The position numbers were made by a program, and so were the translations under genes. A stretch of DNA of 64,000 bases from Pictodentalium vernedei (taxonomy: Eukaryota; Mollusca; Scaphopoda; Dentaliida; Dentaliidae): the NCBI GenBank assembly GCA_031216915.1, contig CM062292.1, forward strand, positions 202,327,262-202,391,261. The letters run 5' to 3'. Below, one piece after another: positions 32,720 to 42,223 of the stretch (the stretch's first letter is position 1; each line of letters opens with the position of its first letter). The notes under the pieces were generated by a model. The model ran no database searches. It was given only the letters and a program-made list of their open reading frames with translations, and was not told the origin of the DNA.

Positions 32720-34620
32720 GAGGGGTGATTTCGGAAGGTCTAAAGATATCCTTCAAACGAAAGCCTCCATTAATTCGAAGTCCAAAATGAACTCAACTTC
32801 CATCAAATCCGCAGAAAAGAGACGCTCTGTTATCAGAGGTGCAGTCTCTTTTAATGAAGAACGCAGTAGAGGTCGTAGAAAACCAGGAGACACCGGGATT
32901 CTACAGCCATCTGTTTCTGGTTCCGAAACCAGACGGCTCGTTCCGTCCAGTCATAGATTTGAGCTGGATAAACAAGCTGATCGTCGCTCCGAAGTTTTAT
33001 ATGGAGACGATTCGATCGGTCAGAGCGAGTATTCGGGTGAACGATTATGCAACAAGCATAGATCTCAAAGATGCGTACTTTCACGTCATGGTACATCCGA
33101 CATTCAGAAAGTATCTACGCTTCGCAGTCCTAGGGGTGGTTTATCAATTCCGGGCGATGTGCTTCGGATTGAATCTAGCACCCTGGGCTTTCACTCGGGT
33201 AATGAACTCGGTAATGATGTATTTCCGAGCTCATTCGTCTGCGGTAACGTCGGCCTACCTGGACGACATTCTTCAGAGGTACGGCAATGAGTTAACGCTT
33301 CAGAACGATGTGCAGAATCTGCTTCTATTGCTCCGACGTCTCGGTTTTATAATAAACGAGGAGAAGTCAGATCTGGTGCCGTCCAAGTCATTCACACATC
33401 TGGGAATGAGCTTCGAGACGCACAACAATCTCGTTCGTCTCCCGTTAACCAGAGCGAAATTAGTCAGTTGTTACGCTCGCTGTTGTCTGCACGCAGACAA
33501 AGTCACAGCGAGGGAGTTCATGAGACTGATAGGTCTGTGCGGAGCCGCTGCAGATCTCATTCCGATGGGGCGGTTACGCACGTGTCCTCTCCAAATTTTC
33601 GTGACTCAGAATTGGAGTGTGAAAATTCATTCGCACGACATAGACGTTCTCTTGTCAGATCAAGTGAAACGAGAGATTCAGACTTGGGCAAACATTCAGT
33701 GGTTAACTCAGGGAGTTCCGCTGCAGTTGCCGGATCCGAGTTTTACCATTATGACGGATGCCAGTCAAACAGGTTGGGGTGCATCATTGATCCCAACGGA
33801 TTCGAGATTCCAGGGTCTTTGGGATCCGCAATTCCTGGGCAAGCACATAAACATCAAGGAAATGATGTCAATTTGGCTTGCGTTACGTCATTGGATGGAC
33901 ATTATTCACAATGCTCATGTCCAAATCCTATCCGACAATACGACAGTAGTGGCGTATATACGGAATCAGGGAGGCACTCATTCAATTCCGTTGTTCAATC
34001 TAATGGAAAGAATCCTTCTGTTTGCTCTAGAACATCAAGTTCTTCTTTCGGTCCGTCATATACCGGGTCGTCTGAACGTACTAGCAGACTCCCTTTCACG
34101 AAAGGGTCGCTTGTTGCCGTCGGAGTGGACTCTCAACAAACAACTATTCAATCAGATTTGCTACCAATGGGAACGGCCAATGATAGACTTATTTGCGACA
34201 CATCTCAACAATCAGTTGCAGACGTATGTGTCTCCGTGTCCGGATCCAAGAACATTTGCAGTAGACGCTCTGTCGATCCCTTGGGACGGAATGATAGGAT
34301 ATGCGTATCCTCCAGCGCCGTTAATTCAGCAAGTATTGCTAAAGATAAAACAATCTCAATGTAAGATTCTGTTGGTAGCATCTCTGTCTCCACAGAGACC
34401 GTGGATAAATCTACTCAGGTGTCTGTTGTGGGACCTACCGCGAAAGCTTCCTCCACGGGAGGATCTTCTTTCGCAGGGGAAATCGCGTCAACTCCATCAC
34501 AACCCGCAAGGTCTCAACCTTCACGTTTTTCCGTTGTGCGGTCCTTCTTGCATGGCAAGCACTTTACAGGACGAGCAGTGGACGCGATTTCTAACTGTAG
34601 GAGGACCTCCTCTTCGCTAA
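32473..34620 (+). pseudogene. pol: DIRS A pol: reverse transcriptase, RNase H, methyltransferase-like tail
   Basis: The frame overlaps the gag end and is conserved with copy B from about 32545 (VGGRL..WLSITDDPWV). A TGA at 32788-32790 interrupts it where copy B has TGG; after it the frame is open to 34620. Counting from the Met at 32839: RT motifs FLVPKPDGSFRPVIDLSWIN (27-46), SIDLKDAYFHV (73-83), CFGLNLAPWAFTRV (108-121), AYLDD (139-143) and FTHLGM (185-190). RNase H acidic residues are in TDAS (D307), KEMM (E341), SDN (D366) and LADS (D417). Then come DLFATHLNNQ (450-459) and YAYPP (488-492), matching the layout of the Dam-like adenine methyltransferase region of DIRS1 elements, although the usual N/D-PPW is YPP. 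The last part overlaps the recombinase ORF. Confidence 0.9.
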
Positions 34621-37600
34621 ACTATGCGGCTAAGTGGAAGGTTTTTCGTCGTTGGTGTAGGGATCATTCTGTTGATATTTTTGATCCCTCCATACCAGAC
34701 ATTGCAAACTTTCTAGTATACTTGTTTGACGAAATCAAACTGCAGCCTGTTACTATTAAGGGTTATAGGTCTATGTTATCTGATACCTATGCACATCATG
34801 ATAGTTTACAAATTGGATCTAATGTCTCTTTATTAGCTCACCTGACTGAAAGTCAGGGTGAGCTTTTCTGATCACTTTTCGTCCGTCGTCCGTCGTCCGG
34901 CGTCCGGCGTCCGTCGTCCGGCGTGAAGGTGGTGTTTGGGTCTTTTTCTTCCAAACCACTGGCCGCATGTTAATGAAATTTCATGTGAGTAGGGGTTATA
35001 TAGCGGCATTTTGATTTTTGGGCAAATTAGGTTTCGGCTCATATTGAGCAGAGGGGTGGGGCAAAAATGCTCCAATTCTTAAAAAATCTTCTTCTCAAGA
35101 ACCAGCAATAGCAGAGACTTGATATTTGGTATGCAGCTTCCTTTTGAGATGTAGACTCAAGTTTGTTCAAGAGAAGTTTGTAGGTCTATACTTGGCGATG
35201 TTATGGGAGGAGCAAAAATTTTGGCCCCACCCCAAATTTCTATTTTTTAAACCGAGAGGCCAATTTGAACCAAATTTTATGTGAGGGCTTATTGGGTCAT
35301 AAGTACCTAATTTATGCAGAAATTTTTTTTCCTGTAGCCCCGTGGGAACCACAGGAGCTAAAAATAGAAAAAAATTAAAACGCCTATATCTCAAAAACTG
35401 CACGGCAGTGAGAATTTTTATTTGGTGTGAAGCTTTCTTGGGACCAACAGAAAGGATTGGTAAAAAAAAATTGCTATCGGTTTTATCATAGGGTACTTTT
35501 TCGGGACTCTGAAAAAGTGCTGAGTCAGTATTTTTTAACACAGTAGGCAATGGGAAAAAAATAAAGAATTGTTTTCTTCCAAACCACTGCTCTAAAAGCT
35601 TTCATATTTTACATATAACATCTTTGGAACATTGATTCACATATTTGTAGAAATCAAATTCCTCGGTCCATATTTGGGTTCCCTATGGGAACCCAAATGT
35701 TCAAATTAGTGCAATATGAGGGATATATTTTAAAAATCTTCTTCGGATCCACAAATCAGAATCTTTTGATATTTGCTATGCATCATCCTTAGGGGGGTGA
35801 GATTGATGTTTGTTCAAGCCAAGTCCCTGAGTTCATATTTGGACTCCCTTTGGGAACCCAAATTGTAACTTAGTGCAATACGAGGTATATTCTTTTAAAA
35901 TCTTCTTCTTCGCATCCACCGGTCAGAATCTTTTGATATTTGGTATACAGTATGCTTAGGGAGGTGAGATTCAAGTTTGTTCAAGTCAAGTCCTTCGGCT
36001 CATATTTGGTCTCCCTGTGGGAGCCCAAATTATAACTTAGTTCAATATGAGGAATATTCTTTAAAAAAAATTTTTTTTTCAGATCCACCAGTCAAAATGT
36101 TTTGATATTTGATGTACAGCATTCTTAGGGGCTGAGAGTGAAGTTTGGTAAAGCCAAGTACCTGGGTTCATATTTGGGCTCACTGTGGGAGCCCAAATTA
36201 TACCAAAATTTTTATTTTCCAAACCAAAAAGTCGATTTGAACCAAATTTGATATGAGGGCTTATTGGGTCATAAGTACCTAATTTATGCCGAAAATTGTT
36301 TTCCTGTCCCCCACGGGAACTGCAGGAGCTAAAAAATTTTTTTCTTTTTAAATGCCCATATCTCCAGAACTACATGGCACTGAGAATTTTTATATGGTGT
36401 GAAGCTTCCTTAGGACCGGAAGAAAAAAATGGTAAAAATTTTATCATAAGGTTCTTTTCTAGGACTAAAAGTGCCGAGTCATCATTTTTTAACAGTGTAG
36501 CTAATGGGAATAACGTTGAAGAATCTTCTTCTCCCAAACCACTGCTTCAGAAGCTTTTGTTTTTGGGTTCCCTATGGGAGCCCAATGTATAACTTAATTC
36601 AGTATGAGAAATATTCTTAAAAAATCTTTTTTTTCTGATACTCCTCTCAGAATCTTTTGATATTTGATTTTTAGTTTTCTTAGAAGCGGCAAATTGAAAT
36701 TTGTTCAAGTTCTGGTTTATTGATAAAATTGGGCCCAGTAACCAATTCCTGCGTTGAAAGCCCTGTAAAGTGGGCAGTAATAGGCATAAACGATTGACCA
36801 AACCTGATATTATAATTATGCCTCTGTAATGATGTAGCCTTAGAAAGTGACCTTAAATTCCAATAAATAAATAGATAAATTATTGAGTACCCAATATGGG
36901 GATCTAACATATGAACACTCTGGGTTACTAAGTAGAGAAAACACTTTTATGTTGAAAAACTGATAATAACCACAAGGCAGAATCCCTTGCTATTTTGGTG
37001 ATATGACTCGGCCAGTATCAGGTGAGCGCCCTCAGGCCCCGTGGGGCCTCTTGTCTAAGTTAGTTAGAAACTTCTCGATAAATAAACCCAGAACTCTTAG
37101 GTTAATTCCTAAGTGGAATTTAGCTTGGGTTCTTCTTAAACTGAAGGAAAGCCATTTGAACCTCTTGGGACAGTAGATTTCAAATTCTTGTCTTATAAGA
37201 CAGCTTTTCTCTTAGCTTTCTCTTCTGCTAGAAGAGTCAGTGAGCTTCATGCACTGTCGGTGGATGATTCTCACTATCGTAGTGTTGGGAACACTATCAC
37301 CTTCACTACTAATGTGGGATTTTTAGCTAAGAATCAGGCTCTTAATAAATATCCGGAACCTATTGTTTTTAAGGCTCTTCCGTCTTCAGACGGGCGTAGG
37401 CCTTTACTCTGTCCTGTTAGAGCGTTACGTATCTATAAACAGAAATCTCAGTTTATCAGAAAGGGACGAAAACGTTTCTTTCTGTCTCTGATGCCTAATA
37501 GAAAGGACATTTCGGTCCATTCTATTGCTAGATGGATTCAATTAACTATCCGTACTGCTTATGAAAATTTATCTTCTCAGCAGTCTGTGCTTAAGATTTC

Positions 37601-37793
37601 GGCTCATGAAGTAAGAGCTCTTTCTACTTCTTGGGCTTACGCTAATAGTATTGCTATTACAGATTTAATGAAGGCTGGTTATTGGTCTCAGCCATCCACA
37701 TTCACAAATTTTTATCTCAGAAATATTGAGTCCATTTCTGGAGACCTGCATTGTTTAGGTCCGTTATCTGTTGCTCAGAATGTTGTCCACTAA
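34401..37793 (+). pseudogene. DIRS A tyrosine recombinase gene, split by an RC1 element
   Basis: The N-terminal half is 34401-34832 (core-binding region, with LNYAAKWKVFRRWC and QPVTIKGYRSML). The catalytic half resumes at 37054. RC1 occupies 34833-37053. Copy B shows the uncut junction. The C-terminal frame from 37188 carries the tyrosine recombinase tetrad: Arg in SSARRVSEL (R16 of that frame), HEVR (H140, R143), Trp in GYWSQ (W166) and the nucleophile in TNFYLRN (Y176). A single-base loss near 37155 (GAAAGCC against GAAGTGCC in B) adds a frameshift and a stop before the catalytic part. The enzyme would cut and rejoin circular element DNA with the target; this copy cannot make it. Confidence 0.9.
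34833..37053 (+). mobile_element. Intact RC1 element inside the recombinase gene
   Basis: It runs from TTAGCTCACCTGAC to GGCCTCTTG, 2221 bp. The flanks GTCTCTTTA and TCTAAG are adjacent in DIRS copy B at about 53803-53816, so the insertion is defined to within one T, with no target duplication. The 5' hairpin is AGCTCACCTGAC/GTCAGGGTGAGCT, followed by CGTCCGTCG and CGTCCGGCG repeats. The interior consists of diverged 150-180-bp units. A SINE tail remnant is near 36855. The 3' end has CAGGTGAGC, hairpin AGGCCCCGTGGGGCCT and CTTG. It is a non-autonomous rolling-circle-like element. Frames of 127 and 98 codons inside have no domain and are not called as genes. Confidence 0.9.
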
Positions 37794-38392
37794 ACAGTTG
37801 CAACTATAGTTATGCAGGCTTTCTGTTCCGGCAGTGACTCCGTCCGGCTGCCCTCTTTGCTCTGGGCTATTTGACCCAGGGCAAGGGGAGGGGGGGGGGG
37901 AGGGTGTTCCCTTAGGTCACCTGCTTTATAGTGAAAAGCAAGGGAATGCCTCCTCCGAAGTCAGTATTTCTGAGTCGTTTCCGGGATGGTTTTAAAGTGT
38001 AATATTAATGTTAAAAATTCATTCATGTCATATTTTTAAAGTGTAGCTCGGTGTGAAGCATTTGTATATGTCAAGTGTCAAACGGGCGTTAATATACAAT
38101 CCTCGGACACTTTTAAAGATTATAAAGAGTCTCAATTCTCTGGACTAGCTTTATTTATTGGCTTACTTTAAAAATAATTAGTATAAAGGGTTATACTGGA
38201 TGTTAATAGAGAACATGAATGTTATTGTGCTCAATTATGAAGGGTATTGTATCTTTCTAATTTAACATAAAATAAGAAAGATACATGTAAAGCCTTATAC
38301 TCCTTTTCTCCTTGAGGGGTTGACTCTATATTATATAGTTGAGCTTATTGGATTTTCCTCTATGTCCTAGGCCCTCCAGCCTTTTTACTATT
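37794..38392. other. DIRS A 3' untranslated region
   Basis: It follows the recombinase stop and is conserved with copy B (54545-55132), including GGCTATTTGACCCAGGGCAAGG against GGGTATTTGACCCAGGGCAAGG, GGTCACCTGCTTTATAGTGAAA and TAAAGTGTAGCTCGGTGTGAA. No ORF is conserved. A short inverted pair AAGAAAGATACATG / GTATCTTTCT is near 38249-38290. Confidence 0.7.
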
Positions 38393-38480
38393 CAGCTATG
38401 TCTGGGTCATTGGTACAGTATAAAAATGTTAAAAAATTTATAGTAATTTATATATTTTTTATACTTACCAATGACCCAGA
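38393..38480. repeat. DIRS A internal complementary region (copy of the circle junction)
   Basis: Bases 38393-38427 are the inverse of the extreme left end (through ATTTTTATACTG at 29440). Bases 38428-38480 are the inverse of the extreme right end (through TTTTTTAAC at 38784). The meeting point 38427/38428, AAAAAT|GTTAAA, is therefore the exact head-to-tail joint of the element on the minus strand. In DIRS1 this region is the template for completing the ends during circle formation. Confidence 0.93.
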
Positions 38481-38556
38481 CGGGGATGGCCCTCCCAGGA
38501 GTTGGGAACTCTTACCTCCCCGCTGAGTACATAGCGCTGACCAGGCATTGCTTGTA

Positions 38557-38784
38557 AGAATGATAATTGGTGCCAATTTCGGAACGTCCTTGACACTGCG
38601 CATGCGCAGTAAGGGCTAAGTATGGAGGTCCTTTAGGACATGATTTCTTTTGGTTTTTGATGCAAATTTTGGGGATTGGGGGGCAAAATTTGTGTTTGGT
38701 CCTAGATTTTTAAGAGTTAGCACCAGCTATGTCTGGGTCATTGGTAAGTATAAAAAATATATAAATTACTATAAATTTTTTAAC
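38557..38784 (-). repeat. DIRS A right inverted terminal repeat
   Basis: It is inverse to the left repeat over about 190 bases, then has its own outer 38-40 bases (TATAAAAAATATATAAATTACTATAAATTTTTTAAC-type, AT-rich), which are present only here and in the internal complementary region. It contains the perfect palindrome ACTGCGCATGCGCAGT at 38595-38610. Confidence 0.9.
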
Positions 38785-38795
38785 TTTCTTGAAAC

Positions 38796-39110
38796 TTATT
38801 TATTTATTGGGGTTTAACAACACTTTTGACAGCTAGGGTCACCTCGTGTTGGACAGTTTTACGGGTGGAGGAATCTGGCGTACCCAGAGAGATCCATGAG
38901 CAACGGCGAGCAACTGCCAGATTCCGCAACGTACTAACACCCGACAAGTAGGGTTGGCATTGGTTGAAGACAAGTATGCCATAGTACACAGTAATTGGGA
39001 TTAAGTGCCCTTCCCAAGGACACAATGCAGTTACTCCTGGCAGGGATCAAACTGTGGTCCTTTTGGTTTGAAGTCCATTGCCGCAATCACAGAGCCACTG
39101 TGCTACCTGG
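38796..39110 (-). mobile_element. tRNA-derived SINE, minus strand, diverged
   Basis: Read on the minus strand: an A-box-like TAGCACAGTGGCTCTGT, a B-box-like GGACCACAGTTTGATCCCT, a central TTGTGTCCTTGGGAAGGGCAC, TTCCTCCACCCGTAAAACTGTCC and a TAAATAAATAA tail. These match in order the SINEs at 45885 and 57687. It lies 11 bases right of DIRS copy A, in the TR8 repeat. No clear target duplication. Confidence 0.75.
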
Positions 39111-39329
39111 GAGGATGACTTGATGAGTAGATGTCATATTTCCATCATGGTAGAATGGCTGCCATTGCTCATAATTTTTGGTAAAGTTTTTTCCCCAAAA
39201 CTTGACCTACAGTTTGATGAAGTTGGTGCACGGACCGGCAGGTCTTTGGATGGATAAGTGGGCGGGTGGATGCCGATGGATTAGCAGGGGGTGGGGGTGG
39301 GGGGGGGGGGGGGGCTTTCTTGTTAGCAT
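39111..39329. repeat. TR8 remainder and G-rich tract
   Basis: GGATGACTTGATGAGTAGATGTCATATTTC continues the TR8 repeat interrupted by DIRS A and the SINE. GGTGGATGCCGATGG then leads into a G-rich tract at about 39288-39313 (GGGGGTGGGGGTGGG..). Confidence 0.6.
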
Positions 39330-39784
39330 GATAACTTGAACAAATATCAATGGATTCAGTAAATATTTGGTGTGTGAGACTTTCTTAACAATGTCTAGAA
39401 TGGGTTCAAAAACTGGTACGGTTCACCCATACTAAGTGGAGTTATACCCCTTAATTGGTGATTTTTGCCTGTTTTCAGCTCGTTAGTGCAATAACTTGAA
39501 CAAATATCAATGGACTTTGTCAGTATTTGGTATGTGAGACTTTCTTAACACTCATGAATGTGTTCAAAAACTGGTATGGTTCAGCCATATTGAGCAGAGT
39601 TATGGGCATTAATTAGATAATTTTTGCCTGTTTCCACCTTTTTAGCGTGATAACTTCAATAAATATCAATGGATTCATTTGATATTTGGTATGCGAGACT
39701 TTCTTAGCAATTTTTTGAATGGGTTAAAAAACTGGTATGGTTCACCTATACGGAGCAGAGTTGTGACCCTTAATTTTTTTTTTA
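39330..39784. repeat. TR6 tandem array, three units of about 160 bp
   Basis: Each unit reads TGATAACTTGAACAAATATCAATGGATT, ATTTGGTRTGTGAGACTTTCTTA, GGTTCAAAAACTGGTAYGGTTCA and GAGTTAT..CCTTAATT. Related arrays are at 41930-42220 and 60090-60365. No coding content. Confidence 0.75.
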
Positions 39785-40760
39785 GGTGGGGGGGGGGGGG
39801 GGGATATAGCCGTGGTGCTGTCCTTTCCATCTGTCCATCTGTAAAAATTCCGCTTGGCCGACAGAACCCAAACTTTGCATGTGGGTTAGGTATGATGAGA
39901 GGAAGAACCCTATTTATTTTGGGTCATGGTGCCAAAGGTCAAGGTCACAGTGACCATGAACTTTAATTTCTATTGGTGTTCACTCAGTAATTAAAGTTCT
40001 ACTTGGCTAACTAAAGCCAAACTTGGCATGTGGATTAGGCATGATCAGAGGAAGACCCCTATTCATTTTGGGATCATTGTTCTAAAGGTCAAGGTCACAG
40101 TGACCTTGAACTTCAATTTTTAGCAGTGTTGGCTTGCGCTTTCTGCAATTATAGTTATGCTTGGCCAACTGGAAGCCAAATTGTCATGTGGATTAGGCAT
40201 GATGAGAGGAAGAATCCTATTCATTTTGAGGTTATTGTACCAAAGGTCAAGGTCACAGGGACCTTGAATTTGAACATTTACCTGAGTTGGCGTTTCAAAT
40301 TGAAATTTTGCTTGCTCGATTGATACTTAAGTTGGCGTATGGGTTGAGCATGATGAAAGAACCCTACTTATTTAGGGGTTATTGTGTCAATAGAAAAGGT
40401 CACCGTGACCTTGAATTTTAACTTTTCTCGGTCAGAGTTGGTTTCCGTTCTCTAAATAAGATTTTGGCGTAATGAGAGGAAGAATTCTATGTATTTTTAG
40501 CTCATTATACCAAAGGTCAAGGTCACAGTGACCTTGAAATTAAAATTTTACCGGTCGGAGCTGGTTTCGGCTCTCTTAATGATTAAAAATATGCATTCGC
40601 GATTGAAACTCAACTTGGCATGTGGGTTGAGCATGTTGAGAGGAAGAGCCCTACATATTTTTAGTCCATTGTGCCAAAGGTCAGGGTCACATTGACCTTG
40701 AACTTGAATCTTAGAAGTCCCAATCGAAACCAAACTTGATATTTCATCAAATACAGGTAA
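39785..40760. repeat. TR7 tandem array with estrogen-response-element-like palindromes
   Basis: A 16-base G run leads into six units of about 125-165 bp, each with AAACTTGGCATGTGG, GATGAGAGGAAGA..CCTA and a CAAAGGTCAAGGTCACAGTGACCTTGAA segment (split here by words: CAAAGGTCAAGG, TCACAGTGACC, TTGAA). AGGTCACAGTGACCT is perfect at 40092-40106 and 40520-40534; AGGTCACCGTGACCT is at 40397-40411. One-mismatch forms are at 39942-39956, 40250-40264 and 40684-40698. TCAAGGTCA monomer sites overlap several. Whether any receptor binds is unknown. Confidence 0.8.
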
Positions 40761-40787
40761 TCTTAGGCCATAAAAAAAAGAACCTCT

Positions 40788-41768
40788 GTTTCTCAGGCCC
40801 GCATGCATGGTCATTTTTGGTGCGCATGCAACCTTTTTATGACACCAAAAAATCTTTAAAAAAATTTAGATATTGTGCTCATTTCGGTAAATCGATATCG
40901 ATGCGTTCGCAAATTTTAAATTAACACACTTCAAGCTTTTTCTACATCATACTTTAATAAAGTGGGTGGGTTTTAGCAATATTCGTGACAGGAAGTGTTT
41001 TATTCTGTAAAAGGTAAGTCATAATGACAGCAAGAAGGAAGGTGTCTTTGTCATTTATATTGTAAATGGCCGTCATTGGGAATTTGTGTACTGTTATTTG
41101 AAACCGTTACAAGTTTCCCAGTTAATTTAAATAAATGCATTTGAGATGCAGGATAATTGGATAACTAATAGTAACCGTTGCTTGATATAAAAGTAACAGT
41201 CATAGTTGAAAATAAATCGCATATAGGCAGGTATGTGAGGTCGAATTGGTTAATAAAAACACGCAAACATTCGTTTTGTATTTCATTTTCAGATTTCCGA
41301 AAAATATGATTTATGGATGAACTGCCCGTTCAAATGGGTTGTGATAATTTTGAATATAATGGGGAAAAATTGCGATTCACAATTTTATTAGGCAGGTTGT
41401 GAAAGGATTTTTTTGGGGTGGGGGGGGGGGGGGGGGGTGGGGGTAAAATAAATCTCTGAAAGTTGACACTTCGACATTTCATTTGTCCCAGAGACGTTTC
41501 AACCCGAGACGTTTCACCCACGAGGCATTTCGTCCTGTGTTATAATTTTCACGTTTCACTGAAAAAACAAACATTCAAACCTCACTTCATTTATGACCCA
41601 ACACACTTTTGGTGAATAACCAATATATTTGCGAAATTTTGCGTGGTCCACCAGGCGTTTGGGTGTGCGTCAAATTACCACAGACAACCTCTCGGGGAGA
41701 AAATAAAAAAAAAAAAAAAAACGCCCGCCCGCATGCTTTTTTGGAAAAAATGGCCTGAGAAACAGACA
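40788..41768. mobile_element. Candidate TIR element with TCTGTTTCTCAGGCC ends
   Basis: TCTGTTTCTCAGGCC at about 40788 is answered by GGCCTGAGAAACAGA at about 41750-41765. Both ends continue with GCATGC words. No target duplication is clear. The inside has a long G tract (41418-41446, interrupted by T) and a phrase cluster of GAGACGTTTCA type at 41490-41530. A matching left-end word is near 7419. No coding region is recognised. Confidence 0.5.
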
Positions 41769-41929
41769 ATCAACTTTGTATGGCCTTATCTGTATTATTT
41801 GAATAATTAATACCAGCAGTCGCTGTGTTAATTTACTGTAATATAATATTGCCATGGTTACAGTATCAAGATGATTTTTCGGGGGGGATCTGTCACCCTT
41901 AGGCAGTACCTCTAGTTTTTTCCAGTTTT

Positions 41930-42223
41930 CAGCTTATTAGTGCTATAACTTGGACAAATATCAATGGATTCAGTCAGTATTTGGTATGCAAAACGTTCTT
42001 AACAATGTGTTAAATGGGTCCGAAAGCTGGTACAGTTCAGTCATACTGAGAAGAGTTATGGCCCTTAATTAGTTAATTTTTTGCCCATTTTCAGCCTGTT
42101 TGCATATCTTGAACAAATATCAATGGGTTTGGTTGATATTTGGTATTTAGACTTTCTTAATGTCTTGAATCGATTCAAACATTGGTATGGTTCAGAGTTA
42201 TGGCCCTCAATTTGGTTAATTTT
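41930..42223. repeat. TR6 array, two units
   Basis: Units open CAGCTTATTAGTGCTATAACTTGG and CAGCCTGTTTGCATATCTTG, each followed by ACAAATATCAATGG and a TATGGCCCT.AATT close. The array directly abuts the 5' end of the RC1 element at 42224. Confidence 0.7.

Larger units (their letters stand above)
29440..38784 (+). mobile_element. DIRS-like tyrosine-recombinase retrotransposon, copy A
   Basis: Nearly full length: 9345 bp including a 2221-bp RC1 insertion. Order: left inverted terminal repeat, leader, gag, overlapping RT/RNase H with methyltransferase-like tail, tyrosine recombinase, 3' region, internal complementary region, right inverted terminal repeat. There are no LTRs, no aspartic protease and no DDE integrase. 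It sits in a TR8 repeat, and joining the flanks (..ATCAAT plus TTTCTTGAAA..) recreates the TR8 sequence at about 29143-29158 exactly, with no target duplication, as expected for recombinase-mediated insertion of a circle. Inverted ends and a methyltransferase-like region place it with DIRS1 rather than Ngaro or PAT. A G-run (about 12) and GC-rich stretch at 37880-37905 lie in its 3' region. Confidence 0.93.

Noticed and set aside
29440..38784. LTR retrotransposon (Gypsy-type) because of the RT and RNase H
   Set aside because: Termini are inverted rather than direct, there is an internal complementary region, no protease or integrase, and a tyrosine recombinase with the R-H-R-Y residues is present.
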